64,000 nucleotides of DNA from positions 62,001 through 126,000 of the forward strand of contig NZ_JAAWWS010000125.1 in the NCBI RefSeq assembly GCF_012272825.1, read 5' to 3'. Source of the DNA: Wenzhouxiangella sp. XN79A (GTDB taxonomy: Bacteria; Pseudomonadota; Gammaproteobacteria; Xanthomonadales; Wenzhouxiangellaceae). Shown piece after piece: positions 29,772-37,610 of the stretch; within the stretch, counting starts at the first letter, position 1; every line of letters begins with the position of its first letter. A model generated the notes under the pieces. The model was not told the DNA's origin and did not search any database. It saw nothing but the letters and a program-made list of their open reading frames with translations. The position numbers were made by a program, and so were the translations under genes.

Positions 29772-31153
29772 CCGACGCACCGACCCGCGATGAGCCGCTT
29801 CCCGTCGCCGACACCATCGAAGGCGAGGGCCTGCTGCTCGGCTGGTCGCTGGAAGCCCGTCGCCGCCAGGCGCCGGTCGGCTTCACCAGCGATCTCGGCC
29901 GGCCCGACGACGACCGCCACCTGCGGCCGATCGTTCACGACGGCGGCGGCCACGTCATGACCTTCGCGCCGACCGGCGCAGGCAAGGGCATCGGCGCGGT
30001 CATCCCGACGCTGTTGAGCTACCCGGGTCCGGTCATCGTCGTCGACCCCAAGGGCGAGAACTACGCGGTCACCGCGCGCCGGCGGCGCGAGATGGGCCAG
30101 CAGGTGGTGTGCCTGGATCCCTTCGACTCGATCAAGGACGGCCGCGCCGACGACGCGTTCAACCCGATGGACCTGGTCGACACCGCCTCGCCGAACGTGG
30201 CCGACGACGTGATGATGCTGGCCGAAGCGCTCAGCTACCAGACGCTGATGGACGACGACCCGTTCTGGCACGTGCGCGGCAAGCAGCTGCTGGCCGGCAT
30301 CATGCTCTACGTCGCCGGCATCTGCCCCGCGCCGCTGCGCACGCTGGAAGAAGTCGCCTCGATGCTGCACAAGCCGCGCAAGGAGCTGCAGGAGCACGCG
30401 CCGCTGATGCAGAGTTCACCGTTCCAGCTGGTCCGCGACACGCCAGCCATCATCGGCGGCAGCGCCGAGCGGATGATCGATTCCATCCTGGCCATGGCCC
30501 AGACCAACCTGAGCTTCCTCGGCAGCGCCACGGTCCAGCGCGCGATGGGCCGCTCGAGCTTCGACCCCGCCGCCGTCACCCGCGGCGAGCCGCTGTCCGT
30601 GTACCTGATCATTCCGCCGGAAAAGCTCGAAAGCCACGCCCCGCTGCTGCGGATCTGGATCGCCGCGCTGATGAAGCTGATCCTGAACCGGCGCGAGAAA
30701 GTCGAGCGCCCGACCCTGTTCATGCTCGACGAGGCCGCCCAGCTGGGCCACTTCCCGCCGCTCCGGCAGTCCATCACCCTGCTGCGCGGCTACGGCCTGC
30801 AGACCTGGAGTTTCTGGCAGGACCTCAGCCAGCTCAAGCGCCTGTACCCGCACGACTGGGAGACCATGTACAACAACTGCCGCGCCCACCAGTACTTCGG
30901 CATCACCACCCCCTACCTGGCCGAACAGATCGCCCAGCTGACCCTGCACGACGACCTGTTCGAAATCCTCGAACTCGACAGCGACGAAATGCTGCTGTCG
31001 CTCGCCGGCGACCGCCCCGTCGTCGCCCAGCGCCCGAACTACCTGACCGACACCCCGTTCCGCAGCACTTTCGATCCGAACCCGTACCACCAGCCCCAGG
31101 ACCTCGAGGCGATCCGGCCGCGGCGGGGGCAGCGGGAGGTGACGCGGGGCTAG
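29768..31153 (+). CDS. VirD4/TraG-like ATPase, soluble form (copy 1)
   Basis: 461 residues of the type IV coupling-protein family. Walker A is FAPTGAGKGIGAVIP near residue 65, followed by VIVVDPKGENYAVTARRRRE; Walker B is TLFMLDEAAQLGHFPPLRQS near 317, and LRGYGLQTWSFWQDLSQLKR follows. The N-terminal transmembrane helices of conjugative coupling proteins are absent, and no relaxase or T4SS gene is nearby. A paralogue (57880-59319) shares these motifs nearly word for word. The role is unknown: possibly a remnant of a mobile element or a repurposed hexameric motor. Confidence 0.85.
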   Translation: MTDAPTRDEPLPVADTIEGEGLLLGWSLEARRRQAPVGFTSDLGRPDDDRHLRPIVHDGGGHVMTFAPTGAGKGIGAVIPTLLSYPGPVIVVDPKGENYAVTARRRREMGQQVVCLDPFDSIKDGRADDAFNPMDLVDTASPNVADDVMMLAEALSYQTLMDDDPFWHVRGKQLLAGIMLYVAGICPAPLRTLEEVASMLHKPRKELQEHAPLMQSSPFQLVRDTPAIIGGSAERMIDSILAMAQTNLSFLGSATVQRAMGRSSFDPAAVTRGEPLSVYLIIPPEKLESHAPLLRIWIAALMKLILNRREKVERPTLFMLDEAAQLGHFPPLRQSITLLRGYGLQTWSFWQDLSQLKRLYPHDWETMYNNCRAHQYFGITTPYLAEQIAQLTLHDDLFEILELDSDEMLLSLAGDRPVVAQRPNYLTDTPFRSTFDPNPYHQPQDLEAIRPRRGQREVTRG

Positions 31154-31174
31154 CGAATCATCAGCGTCGAGGGG

Positions 31175-31831
31175 TCATCCAGTCAGGGCCTGCAGCACGA
31201 AGATGGCGAATGCCCCCAGCGCGAAGATCGAAAGAAACACGTTCATCCAGAAGATCCAGGAAATGATCTTCAACAGCGGCGCGAAGAACACGGTTTCGCG
31301 CTGCATGATCGACTCGGTGAAAGCCTCGGAAGAAGCGTCGGCATCCGATCCCTTGACCCAGCGTTGGTGAGCCAGCGCTCGATCGCTGCGGTACGGCAGG
31401 TCCGCCGGTTCGAATCGGAAGGCGACCGGCAGCGTGCCTCGAATGCCGAGCAGGTGCTCGATCTTCTGCTCCACCGTCAGGTACTCGAGGACCTTCCGGT
31501 ACTCGATGCGGGTCAGTTGCGTCACTCGCTGCCGCAGTACCGCAATCGCAATGGCCGTGGCAAGGATCAGCGCAGCGATCAGCCCCAGCGAGACCAGCCC
31601 GAAGGTCGTGTTGCCTTCGGCCTCGATCAGGCTGCGGATTCCGAAGAAGGCAATGGCGCTTTCCGCAGCGAGGATGCCTGAGAGGATCGTGACGTTCAGT
31701 CTCAGCGTGTCGAAGATCGCCTGTCGATGGTGGTTGCGTTGCGACCGGGTCTGTTCGTAGAACTCGAGGAGTTCCTCGCGGGTGAATCCCGAATCGTCGA
31801 AACGAGCCCAACTTGCCGTCGGGGAGGTCAT
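31175..31831 (-). CDS. Hypothetical membrane protein, three predicted TM helices
   Basis: 218 residues. Two hydrophobic helices lie near 38-58 (LNVTILSGILAAESAIAFFG) and 75-100, and a third near the C-terminus (about 180-212). Between them is a soluble segment of about 80 residues (RIEYRKVLEYLTVEQKIEHL). This 2TM-plus-soluble layout recalls SLATT-type membrane proteins of defence loci, but no signature was confirmed. It converges on the VirD4-like copy 1 gene and marks the left inner edge of the island. Confidence 0.6.
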   Translation of the reverse strand: MTSPTASWARFDDSGFTREELLEFYEQTRSQRNHHRQAIFDTLRLNVTILSGILAAESAIAFFGIRSLIEAEGNTTFGLVSLGLIAALILATAIAIAVLRQRVTQLTRIEYRKVLEYLTVEQKIEHLLGIRGTLPVAFRFEPADLPYRSDRALAHQRWVKGSDADASSEAFTESIMQRETVFFAPLLKIISWIFWMNVFLSIFALGAFAIFVLQALTG

Positions 31832-32005
31832 GAGCTCTGTTTGCAACGGTTGTCGTGCTGGTCCATGGCAGTCGGCGGAGCTTCCGGATTCATTGAATTC
31901 GATCGATTGTAGAGCCAACGGACGTCCGACATACGACGCCTCCGCCTTCTGAAAAACATCCTCCGTCAGCGCGTTGTATCGGCAACTGGTCACGGAGTCG
32001 AAGAT

Positions 32006-32236
32006 ATGGCGTATCTCGCTGGAGCATTTCTCCTGCTCGTGGCGATGACCATTGCCGCGAACCTGCACCCCGAAGGCCCGGCGCTGGTCATCCTGCTGTT
32101 CTGGGCGACGCCGGCGTTGTTCTGGGGTCTCCTCTTTTTGCTGGGCCGCAACAGCAATGCAGCAAGCCGCATCGGCGGAGCGCTGTTGTTGTCGATCGGC
32201 CTCGCGCTGATGGCGCTGTTCTTCCGCTTGCTGTAG
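32006..32236 (+). CDS. Small hypothetical membrane protein
   Basis: 76 residues, almost entirely hydrophobic, with two or three predicted membrane helices (AYLAGAFLLLVAMTIAANL; LVILLFWATPALFWGLLFLL; GALLLSIGLALMALFFRL). No family is recognised. It may be a small holin-like or accessory membrane protein. Confidence 0.5.
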   Translation: MAYLAGAFLLLVAMTIAANLHPEGPALVILLFWATPALFWGLLFLLGRNSNAASRIGGALLLSIGLALMALFFRLL

Positions 32237-32309
32237 CCGGCGATTCAAAGATCGCGGGGCCCGGGCGTTGTTGAACACGAACCCGATACGATCCGGAGGC
32301 GTGCCGATC

Positions 32310-32831
32310 ATGAAATTCCTTCTTCTTGCAGGGATTCTTCTGCTTCCCCTCGTTGCCGATGCCGGCTGCGGCGGACCGGGCGGGGTCATCGACATGCGCA
32401 GTGATGCCCAGTACCGCGCCGACCGGGAAGCGGGGCGGCTGCGCTGCGTGGTGTTCGTGCTTGCCGGCACGCCGCGCGCTCTGCGGCAGGGCTGGGTCGA
32501 GTGGCACCACGAGCGGATCGAACGGCCGACCGAGACAACGCGGCTGGGGCTCTACCGGGCCGGGCCGCGCGGCGAGCCGGCGTTCGGCCGGGTACCGCGG
32601 CGCCTGCAGGCCGAGCGGGGCGCCGACCGGCTGGTGGTGCTGCTGCCGACGACCTACTGGGCGCTGGTCAACACCACGCGGGTCGGGTGGCAGCTGCGCG
32701 CCGGCCTCGTCGACGAGCCCTCGGCCGAGCCGGTCGGCAAGCTGTTCACCGACGTCGGCCTGAATGCCGGACTCGGGCGTGACGCAGAGAGTCTCGAAGG
32801 CATCGCCGACCTGGCGCGACGCGCGCGCTGA
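32310..32831 (+). CDS. Hypothetical secreted protein
   Basis: 173 residues with an N-terminal signal peptide (MKFLLLAGILLLPLVADAGC). The cysteine after ADAG could be a lipobox, though Asp at -3 makes it poor. The mature part is basic and has no recognised domain. GGAGG lies 9 nt before the ATG at 32310. Confidence 0.55.
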   Translation: MKFLLLAGILLLPLVADAGCGGPGGVIDMRSDAQYRADREAGRLRCVVFVLAGTPRALRQGWVEWHHERIERPTETTRLGLYRAGPRGEPAFGRVPRRLQAERGADRLVVLLPTTYWALVNTTRVGWQLRAGLVDEPSAEPVGKLFTDVGLNAGLGRDAESLEGIADLARRAR

Positions 32832-32896
32832 CCCGGAATTGAAAATCCGGCAGGCCGCGGCGTTTCTTCCGCGCACTCGAACCGGGAGAAACGCCC

Positions 32897-33136
32897 TTGC
32901 CGTCGAACGACATCCACTTCCACCTCGACCCGGCCTCGCTGGCCGACCCTGTCCTGCACCCCCAGCCCATCCTCGTCGCCTTTCTTGCGGTGCTGATGCT
33001 GGTGACCTTCTGGATCGGCCTGGTCCACGCGATCGACCGCGAGGAGGATCCCAGCGTGCGCTGGACCAGCGGCGCGCTGGCGGTGCTCAGCCTCGGCGCG
33101 CTGATCGCCAGCGTGCATGCGGGAATCGCGGCATGA
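32897..33136 (+). CDS. Small hypothetical membrane protein (TTG start)
   Basis: 79 residues with two predicted membrane helices (PILVAFLAVLMLVTFWIGLV and SGALAVLSLGALIASVHAG). The start codon is TTG at 32897, supported by GGGAGAA about 8 nt upstream. It overlaps the next gene by ATGA, so the two are coupled. No family is recognised. Confidence 0.55.
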   Translation: MPSNDIHFHLDPASLADPVLHPQPILVAFLAVLMLVTFWIGLVHAIDREEDPSVRWTSGALAVLSLGALIASVHAGIAA

Positions 33137-33597
33137 CGCGGGGGCGGTGGCTCGCGGTGCTCGTCCTGGCGCTGCCGCTGCTGTTCGGCCCGATCAGAAC
33201 CTACGCGACCGACGTGCGGTTCATCGACTACGCCGTCGAATGGTTCGAACCGACGGGGCGATTGATCGCGACCGGCTGGCTGCACGTCGCGCTGGTGCCG
33301 GACGGCCCGGTGGGTCATCGGATCGTCGGCCACTACCGCCCGGACCGGCGCGACGAGGGTGCGCCTCCGCTGTCACCGCAAGGAAGCCGGGTTTGGGGGC
33401 GAGTTCGCGCACCGCGCGTCGAGCTGGGCATGAGCATCTTCCTGCTCGATGCCGTGCGCATCGAGGCCCACTTGGTCAATGGGGATGCACGTCGCATCCA
33501 GGGTCAGTGGCGGTGGTCTGACAGTTGGAGTTCTCGATATGGCGCGTGGCGCGCCTACGCGATCGGCAACTCGCCGTCGTCCCGCCCGCGGCGCTGA
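33133..33597 (+). CDS. Hypothetical secreted protein
   Basis: 154 residues; N-terminal signal sequence (RWLAVLVLALPLLFGPIRTY). The rest looks like beta-rich soluble protein (VRFIDYAVEWFEPTGRLIAT). No family is recognised. Start ATG at 33133 overlaps the preceding stop codon. Confidence 0.55.
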   Translation: MTRGRWLAVLVLALPLLFGPIRTYATDVRFIDYAVEWFEPTGRLIATGWLHVALVPDGPVGHRIVGHYRPDRRDEGAPPLSPQGSRVWGRVRAPRVELGMSIFLLDAVRIEAHLVNGDARRIQGQWRWSDSWSSRYGAWRAYAIGNSPSSRPRR

Positions 33598-34012
33598 ACG
33601 TAGATGCGTTCCGCAATCCGGGAAAAGCCGGTCGCGCAGAGACGCGGAGGCGCGGGGAAGAGTTGGGCAAGAGCGGGGCCGGGTGATGATGACGATTCCG
33701 AGGCGGGGGATCGTCGAGCGGTCGTGGCTTCTTTCGTAATGGAGGGGATGCCTGGGACCCCGAACCCTGTAACCCGGAACCCGGGAAAAGCGGCTTGCGC
33801 AGAGACGCGGAGGCGCAGCGAAGAGCTGGGCAAGAGCGGGGCCGAGTGATGATGACGATTCCGAGGCGGGGGATCGGCGAGCGGTCGCGGCTTCCTTCGT
33901 AAAGGAGGAGACGCCTGGAACCCCGAACCCTGTAACCCGAACCCCGAACCCCGAACCCCGAACCCCGAACCCCGAACCCCGAACCCCGAACCCCGAACCC
34001 CGAATCGGGAGA
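33598..34012. repeat. 163-bp tandem duplication followed by a 7-bp microsatellite
   Basis: Two copies of about 163 bp (33618-33780 and 33781-33945) each contain GCAGAGACGCGGAGGCG, GATGATGACGATTCCGAGGC and CCCGAACCCTGTAACCC. They differ by scattered substitutions. They are followed by about nine copies of AACCCCG (33940-34003). No gene is seen in this 480-nt gap before the PIN toxin gene. Confidence 0.8.
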
Positions 34013-34081
34013 CCGATGAAGGAAGCGGCGATGCCGATCGATGCCGTGGATGAACCGGGCTGCGAGTTGTACAATGGTGCA

Positions 34082-34480
34082 ATGAAGCTTGTCGTCGACA
34101 CCAGTGCGTTCCTGGCCGTGGTTCTTGGCGAAGAACGGCGCGCTGCGATTCTGGATACCACGCGCGGTGCCAACCTGTCGGCGCCGGACGTCCTGCCGTT
34201 CGAAGTCGGAAACGCGCTTTCAGCCATGGTCCGTCGCGGGCGGATCAGCGCCGAGCAGGCCGCCGTTGCCTGGCAGTCGTTCTCGACGATTCCGGTGCAA
34301 TCCCGGCGTTGCGATATCGGCTCGGCACTCGAACTGGCGGCCGAGCAAGGAATCTATGCGTATGACGCGTATTTTCTGGAAACGGCAAGACGGCACCGCC
34401 TGCCGTTGTTGACCCTTGATCGAGGGATGCTCGAGTTGGCGCAACGCCTGGCCATCGATACGCTGGAGACCGATTCATGA
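34082..34480 (+). CDS. PIN-domain toxin (VapC-like)
   Basis: 132-residue PIN-domain ribonuclease. The four acidic residues of the site are visible in VVDTSAFLAV, PFEVGNALS, YAYDAYFLETA and TLDRGMLE. Targets of VapC proteins are usually tRNA or rRNA. It is followed, with an ATGA overlap, by a Phd/YefM antitoxin; the toxin-first order is less common. TACAAT (34070-34075) only 6 nt before the ATG suggests a nearly leaderless transcript, and TTGTACAA there is a perfect 8-bp palindrome that could be an operator. Confidence 0.85.
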   Translation: MKLVVDTSAFLAVVLGEERRAAILDTTRGANLSAPDVLPFEVGNALSAMVRRGRISAEQAAVAWQSFSTIPVQSRRCDIGSALELAAEQGIYAYDAYFLETARRHRLPLLTLDRGMLELAQRLAIDTLETDS

Positions 34481-34695
34481 AGAGCTATACCTATTCCCAG
34501 GCACGACAGAACCTCGCGCATCTGCTCGACCTGGCCAAGACCGAGGATGTGGAGATCCGCCGCCGGGACGGCAGCGTCTTCATCCTTCGCGCCAGGCAGC
34601 AAAGTGATCGATCACCGCTGGACGTACCCGCGGTCGACGCCGATATCGATATGGACGACATCCTCGACGCCGTTCGCGAATCCCGCGAACGCTGA
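34477..34695 (+). CDS. Phd/YefM-family antitoxin
   Basis: 72 residues. The N-terminal half (MKSYTYSQARQNLAHLLDLA then KTEDVEIRRRDGSVFIL) is the Phd/YefM DNA-binding fold; the acidic C-terminal tail (DVPAVDADIDMDDILDAV) would wrap the PIN toxin. It is coupled to the toxin by a 4-nt overlap and is expected to autoregulate the pair. Confidence 0.85.
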   Translation: MKSYTYSQARQNLAHLLDLAKTEDVEIRRRDGSVFILRARQQSDRSPLDVPAVDADIDMDDILDAVRESRER

Positions 34696-34699
34696 TCGC

Positions 34700-34765
34700 C
34701 CCCCAACCAGCCAACCCCAACGGACCAACGGACCAACGAATCAACGAACTAACCAGCCAACCACT
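34700..34765. repeat. CCAAC-rich simple sequence
   Basis: Irregular repetition of CCAACCAGCCAACC / GGACCAACGGACCAACG / AACCAGCCAACC immediately after the Phd gene and reaching into the 3' end of the Card1-like gene. A similar stretch occurs at 36944-36981. Confidence 0.6.
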
Positions 34766-35906
34766 CCCCCAGCCAGTCCCGAAAACCAATCAACCGCTCG
34801 GCGTCGAACACCGTCACGTCCTGCGCCCGCGCCCGCTTCACGATCAAGTCCGGCACCTCGCGCGCGCTCAGCAGCGCGGCATTGCCCGGCAGCGAACTGA
34901 GCCGGTCGGCGATGCTGTCGAGCTTGTAGAGGATCTGCGCGGTCGGGTCGCCGTCGCCCATCGTCGAGGTCTTGCACTCCACCGTCAGGGCCCGGTTGCG
35001 GTGCAGCACGAACAGGTCCAGCTCGTTGCGCGGCGCGATGCCCGGGCCGGCGTTCCAGGTCAGCTCCAGCCCGGCGTGCACGTGCTCGGCGTCCAGCTCC
35101 GAGGCCGTCAGCCAGGCGTACTCCTCCAGCCAGCCGCCGGCAACAAAGCGGCAGGCCTCGGCGCTGCGGAAGATCAGTTCCCGATCGCCGTCGTGATCCA
35201 GGACCCCGGCCTCGACCATGGCCGCGAGAGCCGCGCGCAGCGGCGAGGCCGGCGCTTTCGGCAGGTGCTGCTTCGGCTCGACCAGCGCTTCGCCGTCGCG
35301 GTCCACGGCCTGCGTGGCCAGGTAGTTCAGCGTGCCGAGCGCAGGACCCAGCGCCGCGCATTCCCGCGCGAGCAGGAGCGTCAACGCCCGCCGTGCCCCG
35401 ACGCGCTGCTCGAACGCGGCCTCCTCGCTGACGGACCGACGAAGCGTCGCGCTGCAGGCCGCCAGGTAGTCGGCCGGCTCCAGCAGGCTCGGTACCTCCT
35501 CGAACGCGACCGGGCCGGGATCCACCCGCGCAGCATTGCGCCCCGCGTTCAGCAGCACCAGCACCTGGAACTCCCCGGCCCGCAGCAGGCCCTTGAGGAA
35601 TCGCTGGCACGACAGCTCCCACGGCCCGCCACAATCCCCGAGCGCCAGCACGATCTCCGGCTCGCCGGCCGATTCCAGCAGCGGCGCCAGCGTCTCCATC
35701 AACACCGCCTCGTGATCGGCGCAGGCCCCGAATGACGGAAACGCCAGCGCGACGGTTTCCAGGCCGTGGGCGAGCAGCCGCTCGGTCAGCGCCTCGGCAC
35801 GCCCGTGCCCGTCGACATCGGCCACGAACACCACGTCCGGCCGCAGGTGCAGCGGCAGCAGCAGATCGCGCAAGGGCTCGTCGGACGGAAAACAGAGCAG
35901 GTTCAT
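34749..35906 (-). CDS. Card1/Can2-like CARF nuclease
   Basis: 385 residues, close to the usual length of Card1/Can2 (DUF1887) proteins. The N-terminal part (1-150) is a Rossmann/CARF-like domain and 155-275 a helical linker. The C-terminal part is a PD-(D/E)XK nuclease with NELDLFVLHRNRALTVECKT, giving candidate catalytic Asp297, Glu310 and Lys312. Known relatives bind cyclic tetra-adenylate from type III CRISPR complexes and cut DNA and RNA. The usual CARF TGGTK loop is replaced by ALGDCGGPWELSCQ (88-101), so ligand choice may differ. It stands alone 4 kb from the main array. Confidence 0.82.
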   Translation of the reverse strand: MNLLCFPSDEPLRDLLLPLHLRPDVVFVADVDGHGRAEALTERLLAHGLETVALAFPSFGACADHEAVLMETLAPLLESAGEPEIVLALGDCGGPWELSCQRFLKGLLRAGEFQVLVLLNAGRNAARVDPGPVAFEEVPSLLEPADYLAACSATLRRSVSEEAAFEQRVGARRALTLLLARECAALGPALGTLNYLATQAVDRDGEALVEPKQHLPKAPASPLRAALAAMVEAGVLDHDGDRELIFRSAEACRFVAGGWLEEYAWLTASELDAEHVHAGLELTWNAGPGIAPRNELDLFVLHRNRALTVECKTSTMGDGDPTAQILYKLDSIADRLSSLPGNAALLSAREVPDLIVKRARAQDVTVFDAERLIGFRDWLGEWLAG

Positions 35907-36057
35907 GCTGCAAGCCTAGCCGACCGAAGCCGGCGAAACAGGGGCGCGCCCGTCGCGACACACCAGCGTGCAGCCCGACCGGCGGTTCCGCGTGGCTTTG
36001 ACGGCGGAGTCCGAATCGTCGAACTCACCCCGGCCATCCTGAGGGACAGGCGGTCTC

Positions 36058-36086
36058 TTGACGCCGGACCCGTCTGGCCGTACATT
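36058..36086 (+). promoter_or_regulatory. Sigma70-type promoter of the DUF1778/GNAT pair
   Basis: TTGACG (36058-36063), 17-bp spacer, TACATT (36081-36086), 31 nt before the antitoxin ATG. Close to consensus with ideal spacing. Confidence 0.7.
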
Positions 36087-36116
36087 GGCCGGACACCAGC
36101 AGCATTGCAGATTCCC

Positions 36117-36392
36117 ATGACCACCAGAACCCGCCAGGAACGACTCGAATTCCGAACCACGTCCGCCGTCCGGAAGCTGGTCGAGCAGGCCGTACGCGAA
36201 ACCGGCGGCAGCCTGACCGAGTTTGCCGAAGCCAGTCTGACTGCGGCGGCACAGCGCGTGCTGGCCGATCGGAACCGGTTCGCGCTGGACCCCGAGGCGC
36301 TCGCGGCCTGGGAGCGGATCAACGCGCGTCCTGCGCGGGAGCTTCCGGGCGTTCGCCGCTTGATGGACCGTCCCTCGCCGTTCAGCGAATGA
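36117..36392 (+). CDS. DUF1778 (TacA-like) antitoxin
   Basis: 91 residues. The N-terminus (RQERLEFRTTSAVRKLVEQA) is the ribbon-helix-helix of DUF1778 antitoxins; the C-terminal part (DPEALAAWERINARPARELP) is the toxin-binding segment. It neutralises the GNAT toxin encoded next, with which it overlaps by ATGA. A good promoter lies just upstream. Confidence 0.88.
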   Translation: MTTRTRQERLEFRTTSAVRKLVEQAVRETGGSLTEFAEASLTAAAQRVLADRNRFALDPEALAAWERINARPARELPGVRRLMDRPSPFSE

Positions 36393-36895
36393 CGTATCGG
36401 GCGCCGGCCCCTCTCGAAGCCCGACACGAACTCGACGACTTCTCGTGCAGTTCGCCCGAACAGACCGATTGGCTACGGCGGCATGCCCGGATGTCCGTGG
36501 CCTCGGGAACGACCAGGGTCTTCGTCGTCACCCCGGTCGGGAGCGATCGGGCCGTCGCCTACTACGCATGGACCATGGTGCAGATCGAGACCGCCGCCGC
36601 GCCCGAGCGCTTGCGGAAGGGCGCCGGCCGGTATCCCCAGCCGGTCGCGCTGCTTGCGCGGCTGGGCGTCGATTCCGCCCATGAAGGCAAGGGCCTGGGC
36701 GCAGGCCTGCTGCAGGACGTCGTGCTGCGTGTCGCGGCCATCGGCGACGAGATCGGCTGCCGCGGCCTGCTCGTACATGCCGAATCCGAACCCGCCCGCG
36801 GGTTCTACCAGCACCTGATTCCCGAATTCGAACCCAGTCCCACCGATCCGCTGCACCTGGTGCTCCTGCTCAAGGACATCCGGCGTTCTCTCTGA
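36389..36895 (+). CDS. GNAT acetyltransferase toxin (TacT-like)
   Basis: 168 residues, GNAT fold. The acetyl-CoA loop is visible in LGVDSAHEGKGLGAGLLQDV; HAESEPARGFYQHLIPEFEP is the C-terminal motif typical of the TacT/AtaT toxins, which acetylate aminoacyl-tRNA and block translation. The DUF1778 partner directly upstream supports a toxin role over a metabolic acetyltransferase. Confidence 0.88.
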   Translation: MTYRAPAPLEARHELDDFSCSSPEQTDWLRRHARMSVASGTTRVFVVTPVGSDRAVAYYAWTMVQIETAAAPERLRKGAGRYPQPVALLARLGVDSAHEGKGLGAGLLQDVVLRVAAIGDEIGCRGLLVHAESEPARGFYQHLIPEFEPSPTDPLHLVLLLKDIRRSL

Positions 36896-36939
36896 TCGAT
36901 GGTGCGGTTCAGAATTCCGCTGGTCGAGCGGATCGAACC

Positions 36940-36981
36940 CATCGACCAAACCACCAACAACCAACCAACTCACCAACCCAC
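36940..36981. repeat. CCAAC-rich simple sequence
   Basis: ATCGACCAAACCACCAACAA then CCAACCAACTCACCAACCC, directly after the GNAT toxin gene. It parallels the stretch after the PIN/Phd pair. Confidence 0.55.
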
Positions 36982-37430
36982 TAGAAATTCGCTTCCCATT
37001 CTTCCCGCACAACCTCCAGCCACCGCCGAAGCCTGGCCCGAGTCAAGGCATCGAAGGGAATCCGAGTGACGTCGAAGCCGTGGTCGAGCAGGCAACGCGC
37101 CATTCTCCGCGCGCCGGGTGGATTCACGGAATGGATCAGGATCGGCACATCCCGATCGACTCGATGAACCAGCCGTTCGACCACCTGCAGCCCGCTCAGC
37201 TGTTGCTCCAATGCCATGGCCACGGATTGGTCGAGGTCGTGATCGAGCAGGATGCCGGCGAAGGTCCGGTCGCCGTCCAGTTCCAGCACCTTCAGCGCCC
37301 GCCCGGCGCTGCGAACGAAGGTCGGCCGGAACGGCGGCAGGATCCACTCCCGGAAACGGGAAATGCGCTCATCGCAGTCCTCGACGACGAGCAGGCGGCA
37401 GACGTCCGGTTCGATTCGGCGGTGTGGCAT
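36981..37430 (-). CDS. Receiver-like cREC protein
   Basis: 149 residues with a response-regulator-like fold. LLVVEDCDERISRFREWILP near residue 13 and FAGILLDHDLDQSVAM near 57 fit the group described as cyclic-phosphate-processing receiver domains (cREC), found in conflict and RNA- or nucleotide-repair loci. No kinase or output domain is attached. It precedes a metallophosphoesterase remnant on neighbouring DNA. Family call is from memory of the motif pattern. Confidence 0.6.
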   Translation of the reverse strand: MPHRRIEPDVCRLLVVEDCDERISRFREWILPPFRPTFVRSAGRALKVLELDGDRTFAGILLDHDLDQSVAMALEQQLSGLQVVERLVHRVDRDVPILIHSVNPPGARRMARCLLDHGFDVTRIPFDALTRARLRRWLEVVREEWEANF

Positions 37431-37610
37431 GAGACAAGCCGTTCGGGTCCGATCAATGAACGTGGCGGCCGCCGGGATTTTTCAGTCGATTGGAGCGTGG
37501 TGCGCGAAGAATGCGTGGCACGCGTTGGCCAACACATCGGCCGGTTTCAGTTCGGTCGCTCTTGGCGCTACGGGGGTAAAAGGGTCCGGTTGCCCCAACG
37601 GCCTCATGTT

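Noticed and set aside
36389-36895. GNAT protein as a metabolic acetyltransferase
   Set aside because: The DUF1778 partner overlapping its start and the C-terminal toxin-type motif make a toxin more likely.
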